NCBI GenBank assembly: GCA_951230915.1 | Contig: OX579638.1 | Span: 17,068,696 to 17,132,695 of the forward strand | Direction: 5' to 3' | Length of the DNA stretch: 64,000 nt | Source of the DNA: Antitrichia curtipendula | Taxonomy: Eukaryota; Streptophyta; Bryopsida; Hypnales; Leucodontaceae | Shown: positions 37,401 to 48,874 of the stretch, piece after piece | Position numbering within the stretch: the stretch's first letter is position 1 | Layout: the number at the start of each line of letters is the position of its first letter | Translations under genes and position numbers: made by a program | The notes under the pieces: generated by a model | The model's input: only the letters and a program-made list of their open reading frames with translations | Database searches by the model: none | Told to the model about the DNA's origin: nothing

Positions 37401-39728
37401 ATCTATCAAAGAGAGGAGCATGACTTCAGAAAGCCATCAACTTTTGGAAAAGAGACCACCAGAAGTGTTCGTCCTCACCCTAAACCACAAGGTTAGTAAT
37501 CGAAGACGTTTTTCACATTTTCAAATCTCTACAATTTTAAAAGTATGATTTCATGATTGGAATATGACGTAGAGTTGACTAAGAATATTATAAACGGAGT
37601 TGTTGACAGTCCTCCGTTGAAGGTGTCTATTGCTTCTGAAAATTTGTAGAATGGTCGCAAAATTCTGTTGTCGTAGCCTGTCAATGTATTACTCAGGATT
37701 ATTTAGTAAATCAAAGAGAACATTCGCCATGTACAGAACTAACAGTGATTTACGGAAACGGAGTAAGATTTTCAGTTTTGCAATACACGTAAGCATTGCA
37801 AAAATAAGTCAATGAGCAAACTTAGGCCTTACAGTTTGTGTTTTCATATATCTCAACGTGCATGCTCTGCTCAACACAAAAGTGAACAGCTGAACTCCAT
37901 GCACAGGTAAATCGACAAGATGCTGATCTTGCAGAATTTTTTTTATGCTCAATTTGAAGCTAACAATGTTCATTTTCTCCATAGATGTTCGTCAACGGGC
38001 TAGGTTGATCATTGAAGAAGGGCATCGTCGCCAAAGAAGGGATTCATCCAGTCCCGAGGGTCGATACAAAAAGCGGAGGTCACTATCACCAGACAGAAGT
38101 CGAGGAGAACGATTACAAAGTCCTCGTTATGCTAAATCGAGGTCACCTTCTGTTCCGTTGCTGCCACCATTGGAGCATGCTCTTTCAAAGAACAAGACTT
38201 ATGAAAACGAGAAGACGAATGATGTCGTGCTCTGGTCTTCATCAGTTGGAAGGAAAAGGAGACGCTCCAAATTCGGGTTACGTAAAGACCGTAGATCAGA
38301 ACGTGAAAATCAAGGGCAGAAGCCTTTTTATGTGACCCTAGACAAGGAGGGGATACCTTATGGGCCTGGCAGACCTGCATGGATATCAGAGGTGAATAAA
38401 TTAGCTACAGGGCTTGACCCATTCGTCACACATATTCGAAAACAGACTCATGAAGACATGTACATATTGAAGGACCGATTGGATGATCACTTTGAGTACT
38501 CGGGAGAGCTGAATGAGGACCATTTGAGAGGCTTGCTCGGTAAGGTTGTGACGAGAAGGAGGACAGAATTAATAACATACATCAATAAAGGGGGAGAGAA
38601 GCCGCTTCATTTTCATGGAGACATGCGGAGCAGACTCGAGAAACTAGCAAGCAGTAAACAAAGGGAAAAGCTATCCGAACATGGTCGGTATGCAAATGCA
38701 TGTCGACGAACAGTTGGCCGAACTGGGTCAATAGGTGTTGCTGGACTACGAGAGAGACTAGGTCAATTTTACGGAAGGTCACCTGACCCCGACGAAGTAG
38801 CACAGGAAATGGAGCGTGATAAAGGTTATGGTAAAAAACATGTAGAGTCGTTTGGCATTACAAGGACAAAGATTGACAAAATCAAGGAGGACGACATGCA
38901 GGATCTGCGCGTGCACAGTGCGTCCAAGCAAATTGCAGTGCAGGATTACAGTGACAAAGAAGGTGACACAGAGAGGAGGAGAACATTGCAGACGCTTTCC
39001 TTGCAGGTAAATAATGCATTTTTATCGTAGTTGTTATTGAATAAGTGTGTTTGTTGTCATTTACATACATATGTATGTACTATAATTAAGAACGACAGAA
39101 TGCAGGGAAATGTAGATGAACCCGACCCACACCGGAATCGCACACAAACAAGAGAAGCATCGTCTGTTCACACCAGAAATTTTACATCTAAAGATGATTA
39201 CATCGCCACATTGGAAGCACAGATTCGAAGCATGCAAGGAAATAATGCAGTGGCTTCTTCATCTCGTCCAGTATTGCCTTATGAATCTTGGAATTCTTCA
39301 CGTGATGACCGTGAAGTCGGTGAGGTAATAGCCGAAACAGCATCCACAAATGCAATCACCGTCCAATTTTCAAAATGTCTTTCAGTTTCAGACGATTACT
39401 TCATATGTTCCTGTGTGTAGTCGTCATGCAGAAGTTTTTGCTTTAAGGACGGATGATGCTTTGCTTTCAGGGCACGTATTTGTTGGAAAAAACAACAACA
39501 ACAAGGAGTGCTAGGCGTACACGAGTCCACGGAAAGGCGACTCAGGGATACAATGTAACTGATGCAGTTGAAGTAGAAAAAAGAGACTGACACTTTTATA
39601 TTGCAGGAAAGGTGCAATTTCTTTTCGGTGGCGAATTGATTCAGCATCCGCAAACTGATGTCGTGTTTTCAAAGCCGGCTCGTCTTCATCGAGCGTATTA
39701 TTTGTGGAGGGCACGCAAAGTCATTTGA
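34416..39728 (+). pseudogene. TnpA-like (Transposase_24-like) gene of the giant CACTA
   Basis: A multi-exon gene on the strand opposite the transposase, as in En/Spm, whose TnpA binds subterminal repeats. Phase-consistent exons: 34416-34914, 35656-36145, 36249-36508, 37278-37491, 37985-39006, 39106-39324, probably 39471-39554, and a last exon ending between about 39640 and 39728. The 37985 exon holds the recognisable domain: KPFYVTLDKEGIPYGPGRP, WISEVNKLATGLDP, LASSKQREKLSEHGRYANAC, GVAGLRERLGQFYGRSPDPD. The 37278 exon and the start of the next are Arg/Ser-rich (SPRQSPSRSP, RRSLSPDRSRGE). The 39106 exon has a short coiled coil. In-frame stops are at 34576-34578 (TAG), 34729-34731 (TGA) and 35836-35838 (TAG), with no frameshift around them. 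The N-terminal exon assignments are inference; the domain exon is firm. Confidence 0.7.
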
Positions 39729-41921
39729 ATTGTTCTACTGAGTTCTAGAGTGCAGATTATGAATGTCACGTTGTGTTATGTTTCATGGAAGTTGTACATA
39801 TCGCTGGTTCTTTTTTCTAATATGGCAAGTGCGTCTCCGAGTGCAATACTGATTGTGCTCTAAATGTAGTAGTAAGTGTGTGTAAGTGTTTTCATCGTCA
39901 AGCAATCCCGCTTTTCAAGAAGTGAGGATTCCTATGGATTTTTAGGTGTGGGGTACATCACTGGAAATTAGTTCTGTAAGCACTGACAAAATTACTATTG
40001 TTCTGTTTTGAACTTAGCCGAAGACAGTTCTGAAGGTCTGTGAATATATACTTGGTATTCATGGAAATATCTGAAATTCTATAATAAAAAACGTCTTTAT
40101 GTATATTATTCCGCAGGCTTTGTGCACAAATGTCCCGGAAAAAAACGGTATACGTATATCCTTATTGCCATTTTCATTTTTTCATGCGTGTGCAATTGCA
40201 AGTTGATTATTGTTTGTTGGTTTTCTGCAGTCATGTTTTCTCAAACATTTTTTAAGTGTTTGAGTATACGATGTCCATGTTTTCTGTATTTTAGGCACCT
40301 ACAAATCCATTTTGCAGGTGAAGATGGTAGTCATAATTGACAGAAAGGCATAGCTTCCATACCTTCAGAGAATGTGGTCAGAGTGCGCGGTAATGTTGAC
40401 ACTCCCCGAAGTTAGTTTTTTCCCAAGGTTTCTATGGATGATGTTTGAAGACGGAGACTTCTACAGTTGTTGCTCATTGATTCTCTCTTTCGAAAGGTGG
40501 AAGTGACAGCATGACATTTTGAAGATGCGCACTGTCTACCGCACTCCAGCCTTATTCCTTTCATATTCACTGTTGGAGACGATGTTTTGAATTATGAAAT
40601 GTACAAACCAATGTTGATGTTTGTAAATGGAAGTTTGTCTATAGCTTTTTCATTGTGTTTTAAGGGATTTTTTTTTTTGGGACGACGTACGTGCATTCTA
40701 GTTTGCAAATGTGCTTTCTAGTTTGCAAATGTGCTTATCGTCACTTTCGATTATTGATTCACAATGAAGTTGCAGTGTACAAAGGGATCCACTGCCAATC
40801 ACAGACGGAAGTCCAAAGAAGTGTGATAGGTTATTAAAGCATCTTCAGTATGCATTTTTCCTTCCTATTTAGATTTTGTTCTCTTAGTGAAGGAAGAGAC
40901 GAACAGTGTCTATGGAATGTCCTCTAGCACCGTACAACAATTCTCCATTTCATTTTTTTAAAATTTAAGTAATTTGACATTGTTGTGTCTGATATACTAT
41001 TCTGTTGGCAGGGCTTCGGATTACTCAAGTGAAGACCTCTAAAATATAAAAGAGTGTATGGTGTCAGGTGGGAAGAAGGGTACCTTATGCGTCATAGACA
41101 ACACTCCAGTGGAGGTTTGGTTAGAGAGAGCACAGTGGCTTTATTATTACGTTTAGCTACCTTTGGCTTTGGTATGTTTTCTTGACAGGTAATAAAATGA
41201 ATTTGCTTGTTAGAAATGAGTCCAATCCAAGTCGGATTGGAGAATTTTGTACTTATGTGGCAAACACAAAGATAAACATAGCAAGCATGTTGAACTGGTG
41301 GATTGTGTTGAATCTCACTTCTTGTAATGTACACTAGTAATGCAGGTAACAAATCCTGCATTTAGACACTTCGAGGAATGCGCTACTTCTGTCCCTGCAA
41401 ATGGATGTCTGTAAACGGTTGAATCTGATGAAATCGGCGCGGGTGGAAACCAAGAACTCAGAGGTAGATGTGACCATAATGTACAGTGCCATGCTTCATT
41501 GAGATCTAGAGTGATTATTACGTTCTTCGTAGCTAGTGAGTGCTTGTTTATTGAGGATATTGTCCAACATGGGTTTGTCCTTCTTATTAAGTTTTTTTTT
41601 TACTTTAGAAATAATTTGCATTCAACGCTTTGAATTGCATGAATTAGTATTGATATGTGCATTTTCAATGTTTCATTGCTTTTGGCCATTTTTACGGCTC
41701 CACAGCGCTTACATCTATGAGATACAGGACTTCGGATTCGCAGTGTTGCATACAACACTCCGTTGGAAGCACTGCAGGCATTGCGATTCTTTCGCAGAAA
41801 AAGGTTTGACTTGGAAGCATGAGTTCCTGAGCTGACACCGTTTGTGTAGTGTCAATAGTATAATGTAGAAGTGCCTTGTTGTGTTTTGTTATTTTCTAAT
41901 TGCGTTGTCTGAAAGAAACAA
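39729..41921. other. CACTA internal region, no gene recognised
   Basis: About 2.2 kb of AT-rich sequence following the TnpA-like gene. A tandem duplication of the short tract TAGTTTGCAAATGTGC is near 40698-40733. Open frames here are short and lack motifs. Confidence 0.4.
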
Positions 41922-42426
41922 ATGGATGGTGAAACAGTGTCATTGTGGACGGAGGACTTTGTTTCACATGAAACTTGGAAGACCGAGAACTTCAACTTCC
42001 AAAGATTTCGACCTGCAGGTACATATTCTAGTTGTCAGTATTTTAATTGGGGTATCTGTGAATGAGGATTTGCCTTGCAAGTCTATGTAGAAATGAAGGG
42101 ATTTGTAACTGCGTCGTGTTGAACATCATATAAACAGTAAAGAGATATTTAAGCTGTGGCAGAAGAACGTTTTAGATAAAAACCATAGTGTTTATGCCGT
42201 TTAGCACTTAGTACTTTGAAAGTTATCAGTCAGTATGTGCTATATGACTGCTAACCTGTTGTCTGTGTTAATTTTTATTTTTCTCCACTGAAACCATGTG
42301 TGCTTCATATGTAGATGCTTATCATGAAGTAGGAAATTGATTTTTTAAGCACTTGTTTTCAATTGGTTTGTTTTAGCATTACATCGGTCTGTACCAGTTC
42401 CATTGTGGGAACTAGAGAGTGTATGA
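41922..42426 (+). pseudogene. Cryptic spliced coding segment, function unknown
   Basis: The first exon 41922-42018 starts with ATG (MDGETVSLWTEDFVSHETWK) and ends in CTGCAG then GTACAT. A second segment from 42377, after a TTTTAG acceptor, continues in phase (LHRSVPVPLWELESV) into a TGA at 42424-42426. Past the stop the frame remains open for about 30 codons. No family was recognised. It could be the start of an additional plus-strand CACTA gene. Confidence 0.3.
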
Positions 42427-42459
42427 GAACTGAAGAAGAAAAGGTTGAAAAGAGAAATT

Positions 42460-44956
42460 CAAGGAACGACTGTGTGTTTTTGTGGCACTCTTCAGTTCGT
42501 TACGCTGCTACTCTTAGTGTTGATTTGTAGATAAACATGTATGGGTACTAGTAATGAAATTCTTCAATGTGGAGTTAATATTGGTGTCGTTGATTCTGGA
42601 GTAGTGTAGTGCACTGCTGCCATTTATGAAGAAGAGGTTCTACATATACGATATATTACAGGAGAAAATGAGAAGTTCAAACGCGGTGTATAGAGTATAT
42701 AAGCTGAGGCCGGATAATGAAATGCCATTAGTATTCTCCATGGCATTGACAATAAAATGCGTTTGTCTTGCAGACATGGGATTGAGTATCATAATTTTGA
42801 AGCATAACTAGAGCATGTAAGAGTGACGGCCCTTTCCCTGTTGTTCTTTGAAATATTTTATTTTATTTTATTTTTTTCAAATTGAGCGGCACCGTAGTGC
42901 TATTCTGTCGAAGTTGTTGTTGTCTGCAGTGTAATCTGTTATTCTATGCATTCGAACGAGCATTGTAATTCTGTATTCGATCCCTCATTTGTTGTTCAAT
43001 ATCATCTTGTTATAAGAGGATTGGCATACGGCGCTTGAAGGGTGAGGTCCCTCGGCAGCTTCCACGTTTTCGACTTGCTCTTTGTTATTTTACTATGCTC
43101 CTCTTTTTTAAAAAGAAACTTATTCCATACATAGGTGTAGTGAAATTGTCAATTGTTGGGAATGCATGAGAAGAGGCCCGTCCTAGCATGTTCTCAGTCA
43201 AAGCGAACTTGGAACTCCATCTGAATATGTCCAGTCTGAGTTTACTACGGAATTGACATGAACATAATGCGTAATACTGAAAATGTGGTAATGAATGACC
43301 GCTTCCAACATATGAACATCAAAGTCAATGAGTTGCAGGTCAATTGTGATCAAGTAATTAGTTGTTTCTTGTTTTTGGAACCGTTGAACTTCCTCTGTTT
43401 CATACATCATACTCGCTAGTTGTCCTTATTGTCCGTGGGCTGGATTTGTCAGTGGAGTTGGTTAGTTGTTCTTGGATGCACTTGATGTAAGTTGAAATTG
43501 AACTCATAGTTTGAAGAAGTAGATTGACGTGTTCTTATTTTTGAATTTGAAGTTCCCGAAGTTCACTAAACCGACATGGTTTTTTAATAATAGGATATTG
43601 AGTTTTTTAACGTCTTGATTTAGTTTAGTTGACAGCGTTGTGGGCTTGTGTACGCATTAGGTCAGCCGGACATGGCATTCAAGAACCTCGGAGTTTCTCA
43701 TGCAGGTGGTTTGTGTAGTCCGTTTGGCCTTCGTTACTGCGTACCCTTTGTTTGTGGTCCGATGTTGCTGGAAGTGGGTACTTCAGTTCAATTGACCTGC
43801 ATGATGATCATGAAGTGTGAACCACCTCCATTCGAAAAGGCTAATAAATATTTGGTTCTGATACAGCAAGGTACGCAGCAGAGGGCGCATACGTAGTTTG
43901 AATTGTTTTTTGGCATAGTGACCTTGACATTTAACGTGAGGAGAACGTACTGCATCTGTATCTTCTGCTGAATGTTGAAAATGAATTGATTACTAAGTAG
44001 TTTTTTTTTGGCTAGGATATTGTGCTTTCTGGTTATGTCAGTTGTATTACATTAAACTTTGTATAGACCTCGTCAAAGTCATGCAAACAGGGCAGAACAT
44101 GTCATACACTGTACAATGTTAATTCTCGTACAAGTTGCTTTCGAAGTTTTTTAATGGATTTTGTGAAGTCTACCTCTGTAGGGTTGTATGTGGATATGAA
44201 TGCACATCTTGCCGCTGCTGTGCATCTTCATGACGAAGGAAGTGAACGCTCAATTTCTTCCGGAAATGAGTTGTTCATGGGGTTTTCTTTTGGTCAGTAT
44301 GATATGTTCTACAGACGGTTCAGGTACAGTTGAAGCAGCTGATGAGAGTAGAAATGGTATTAGGAGGTGGGGAACTACTACATGCTTCACGAATGACAAT
44401 TATGGAAAGCGCCACTTACTCTGAAAGTTTTATGTGGTAAGCCTAGTTCCATAATTGTATCTAAGTTTCTGCATTGCTCATTTTCGAAACTGTGTTGCAC
44501 AATGATAAATGACTGTTTCTGTATGTTAAGTACTCCTCAGCAATACGTATTTTAGAAAAAATAAAATGAATTGCTCAATGGAGTCCATGCACATGCAAGT
44601 AGTTTTTAGCAACAGAATTGGCATTGCATGTAAGAAAGGGTGAGCATGTGGGATTCGGAGTACATGAATGGTGATTAGGCATTGATTTTCGTCAATACGA
44701 ATTACTTACTGTAGTAGAGAATGTTTAAAAAAATCGAGCTGCTACTGTGGGTTATTGAAAGCAAAGTTCAGGTTGGATGCTCTTGTAATGAGAGTCACTT
44801 TATAAAACAGTGTAGTATTTTTTACAATTTTTTCGACAATGACAGTGTGTAGAGCTGTTTTACCAAATGTTTTCACTAACTTGTTGTCATTCTTTTCCAA
44901 GGGGAACCAATGATTGCAGTTTTTCTAATACCTCTTACTTTTAAACAGTAGTGCAG
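42460..44956. other. CACTA internal region, no gene recognised
   Basis: About 2.5 kb. A plus-strand frame at 44304-44424 (GSGTVEAADESRNGIRRWGT) is protein-like and may be another cryptic exon. Nothing else was recognised. Confidence 0.35.
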
Positions 44957-45464
44957 TCTGAAGGAAGCAAGAAAGAGAGCAGACATGGAATTCAAATAGA
45001 AAGCAAGGGGCCCAACTTCGAATGATGTGTTCAGAGCAGTGCGACTACATCGGATGAAAATGATTCTGCAGCGGCTGATGTTGCATAAGTACAGGAGGTC
45101 AGTGTAGACGTTGCCTTTAGAATTATGTCTTTTTAGTAATGCAGGCTTTGGTTTGCAGTCGACTGCTTTGTCGTAAGTGTTAATTCCAAAGTTGCATAAT
45201 AAATTTTTAAGAAAGGGTAACAATGTCTATACTATTCTGTGAGTGAAAGCTACAGAATCATTGTTAACATAAAGGTTTTGGACTCAGTGGAGTGTAGCTG
45301 CATACGTAAAACATGTAGATGACAATAACATTGGTTTCTAGTCACAATGAGTAGTTGATGCACGAAGCAATAGATGTAAAAGAGACCTGTGGTAAGACTG
45401 AACATCAATTGCCAATGCAAGCGAACGAGAAATTACAGAGGGAATGCTAGAAAATGAGGACCGA
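44957..45464 (+). pseudogene. Cryptic exons with in-frame stops, function unknown
   Basis: Segment 44957 onward reads SEGSKKESRHGIQIESKGPN, then TGA (45023-45025), QSSATTSDENDSAAADVA, then TAA (45086-45088). Segment 45358-45464 reads MHEAIDVKETCGKTEHQLPM, then TAG (45448-45450), and ends at a GTAAGT. The composition is that of a hydrophilic, coding-like protein. All three stops are one C-to-T step from CGA, CAA or CAG. No function can be given. Confidence 0.3.
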
Positions 45465-45770
45465 GTAAGTCCTTAGACGGTAGTGCTCGTCGTCAACACT
45501 AAAGTAGACAATCAAAATGGACAACGTAATGAGCATGAATTCGTCAAGTCCTTTGCACTTTCTACAATATGTATACTATCTGGGTCTGTTCTGTATGTTT
45601 ACGGTACTGTTCAAAATTTTTATGTTAGTGGACTATGTAAATAGCACTCACTTGCAGTAAAAACCAGCAGAGTTGGCATGGACTCCAGCAGTAATTTGTA
45701 GAGGACAGCAGCTTGGATGAAGTGGCGTTTCGTTCCTGTGAGTGTCAAAGATTTCTTCGGAAGTTCTCTG

Positions 45771-46205
45771 TCAAAGGTGGTCGTCGCTTTCTTCAACGAC
45801 GAATACGCGGAAGCTTGAGTTTTCGAGCAATACGAACTTCACGCGGTCCCCTTCTTCAATGCCGTAGGAGCGTGCGAACTTCTTCCACCCTCCTCCAAAC
45901 GAAACGTGTGGGTATGTTTTCATCATGTACACATGGACGTGCACTGGCCAGCGGGGTTCGGTTAGTGCGTATCCTAAGTGCACGATGGACTTGAACTTGT
46001 CGCCATGTGCTTCGACGAAGTGTGCAAGGACAGTCTGAAAAAAAAAAAAAAAAAGTCGTGAGTGCAAGCGGACAAACGAAATGAAGGGTACAAATGTGTC
46101 GAACATCATGTAAGGTAGTGCAAGGAAACGAACCAGCGCCTTGTATGAAGACTTCTTCATGGTAATCTGGAATGAAATGTCTGCAGCGCTACTGGAAGCG
46201 TCCAT
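45771..46205 (-). CDS. Stand-alone B3 DNA-binding domain protein inside the CACTA
   Basis: Two exons on the minus strand: 46205-46134 (24 codons, MDASSSAADISFQITMKKSS) and 46034-45771 (87 codons plus TGA). The donor is GTTCGT, the acceptor a long T tract then CAG, and the phase is 0, giving 111 aa. The product is essentially one B3 fold of the REM type: the opening F-x-I-x-M strand, FVEAHGDKFKS, WPVHVHV, then GGWKKFARSYGIEEGDRVKF and VLLENSSFRVFVVEE. The GWxxFARSYGIxxGD block is the classic B3 signature. B3 proteins bind DNA in plant transcriptional control. Unlike its neighbours it has no stop or frameshift. It may be a captured host gene or an element-encoded regulator. No second B3 domain was found within 1 kb. 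Confidence 0.78.
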   Translation of the reverse strand: MDASSSAADISFQITMKKSSYKALVRFLALPYMMFDTFVPFISFVRLHSRLFFFFFQTVLAHFVEAHGDKFKSIVHLGYALTEPRWPVHVHVYMMKTYPHVSFGGGWKKFARSYGIEEGDRVKFVLLENSSFRVFVVEESDDHL

Positions 46206-48874
46206 GGACACCGTCACACCGATGCTGTGAATACGGAAAGGCCGCAGGAGAACGTGAGAAACTGAGAGGCAGTAGAAGAACGTCAGCAATGCACGTGAAG
46301 TTGGAGGAAGATGAACAAAAGGAAGTCGCACTTTGTTGTCGAAGTTATATAGGTGATGCATTAATTGTTTCATGAACCGAGGGAAACAAAGAGACCGTAG
46401 TGGAGACGACGTGACAGTACATATCAGATTTGCATTATTACGTGATTGATTTCCAATCATAAAATTTGATGTCAATTAATTGCAAATCCTTGGAGATCCG
46501 GCAAGAAGTTATCTGTAGAGCGAAAGCTTATGAGGTGACCGCATATCTTATGAAATCCTTGAGTTGCATTGTCTTATGATTTGAAAACTGTGAATTAAGC
46601 TGAATTTCTCGAAGATGTGGCAAGTCACTGTCATTTTGGAAAAGTTTCGAGTGACAAGACTAGCATGAAGAAAAATAGTGTGGATATAGGTAAAGGCTTC
46701 CTTGAACAAAAGCATTGAATTCGAACTGAGAAGTTCAATGTGTTGCAAAGTGAACTTGTATTCAGTTTTTTCTTGTCGTCCTTGAAGAAAAACCAGATAG
46801 CGTCATTGCAAAGGAAGAGCGGAAAAATAAAATAATTTTCTTCTCGTGCTGCTGTGAGAAATCACTGTCGGCATATAGTTTTTAAAATTTTGAAATGCGT
46901 GATAAAATGGGCATTGAATATTACAATTGGAAAGTAGCCATGGTTCAATGCAGTGCTGCATTAGTAAATGTAGGAAACGAAGATGTAATTCAATTCTGCC
47001 ATGTAGAAGTGACAGCCATGCGTCCCGTAGGCAGTACTAGAAATTTAGGAGAAAGGCAAAAAATTAGGGGATGGAGGAAAACATTGAGTAGTATTGGACA
47101 GAAATTAAAAGTTGTGGAAATTGTAGTACGTAAATGCATGTACCTTTTTTAAGATGGGTGTAGTCATGAGAAGTTTTTTCTAGAGTGAATTCAGTAGTGC
47201 ATTCTGATAGGAGAATGACATCTTTTTTTTAACCGAGGGGTAAGGTTTGGTCCAATGTTAGTGCATGTAATTGCAGAATTTTTGTCGATAAAATATTGGT
47301 AGTGCACAATGTAGTTATGCAGTAGGAGCTGAATTTCGGAATGGACGCGAAGACATGAATTTCGTGCTAAATCGTTTTGACAATTGTATGTACTTTGGGT
47401 TGTCAAGTAAGTGAAGAAACGGATTTGGACGACAGTGGATTTTAATTTCTGCCTGGCTCCCTTTTTCTGCAGCACTCGGCTTTAAAAGTTAGTACTGCAG
47501 CAACTCTTATGTGTGCATGTGCATGAGCAACTCCGCAATATTTGGGGCTCTTCAATCTTTTTGAAAGATAATTGTATAGTTATAAATCATTTTTTATGAT
47601 TTATTGTAGTGGTTCTAGTAGTTGAAGAACATCGTATGTTTGGGACGTGATTGTAGTGTACAACAGTTTTTAAAAAGTTTTCACATGTGGGTATTGTATG
47701 TGAGTTGGATCTGTTGAAGAATACAAACAGTGATGACGTGAATAATCCTCAGGCTTTGAGGATCAGGTACAGTCTTTCATAGTTTAAGGAATGGCACCAT
47801 GAATGTCGTAAGGAGCTTTGACAATCGTAATTGAAGCCATGTGAAAGTGCCAGTGAGAATGTTTTGGAGATGTGTGTGGATGCTTTGCTGCAAATTGTGG
47901 AGGAGGGTGAGAACATCATCAAAATTAATACCGTGTCTGTAATTGAAGCATGAAGTAATTCGGAGAGATTGTATAACAGGAGGTAACAAGGCAGCTAGAA
48001 ATTTTTTTCATCGGTAAGAAGGCATACTAATGGAAGCCTACGCTAATTTCAGTAACAATGTTTTGGGGGACTGTAATTGCAAGTGCTGTTACAGAGAAAG
48101 AAAATGTTAGAACACATGATTAATTTGGGGGGGAAACGAAGTATTTGTTTCTTGAATTTGAGGGAGGATTTGTTCACGATAAATTCGAGGGACGAGGTAT
48201 GGAGTCATGTGTGAGTGCACATTGGGACAAATAAATAGCATTACAAGAAGTCCCGGACGAAACAATTTAATTTTCTTTCAATGAAGACAGTGAAAGTAGT
48301 TTTCTCATTTTCAAGAGTTGCAGAGTCTATACTCATGAGCATAGGAGAAGATTTGCTTGAAGTTGTTTTACTGAATGGAGGGAAAATAAGCATATGGTAA
48401 TGAATGCAATGCAGAGGAGAATGAAAATTCACGGTAGAAACCTCTAAGTGTGTAGAGTACTTACCATCAGAACAAGGAAGACTATGTCTGTAAGTGATTA
48501 CAGACGAACAATTTTTTTTTTTGCATGAGTGATTTATGTGGTTGATTGTGGGGCACAGGTGTTGTTCTTTCTTTCATTGCATTGTAAATGTTTTTATTTG
48601 TGTAGGGGTTGCTTGTCTTAATCTACCAGGATCAGTGTAAAATGGCTACAAGAAGCACAGGTACGTATGTAGCATTTGTAAATGTTTATTTCGCTTACGT
48701 GGGAGGTAGGACAGGAAATGACGAAATAAGGAAAAAAAAAGAATTTTACTATGCAAGATATGATTTTCGAGAGATCATTTGTATAGGTTGAATCAATGCA
48801 GTAGGTGTAACATGATTATAAAAATGTGTTGTGACAGAGTGAAACCTGAAATGGAAGTGTGTGAGTGTTTTAAT
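46206..48874. other. CACTA internal region right of the B3 gene
   Basis: About 2.7 kb. It probably contains the B3 gene promoter. A plus-strand frame at 46895-47152 lacks a motif but has no low-complexity bias. Nothing else was recognised. Confidence 0.35.
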
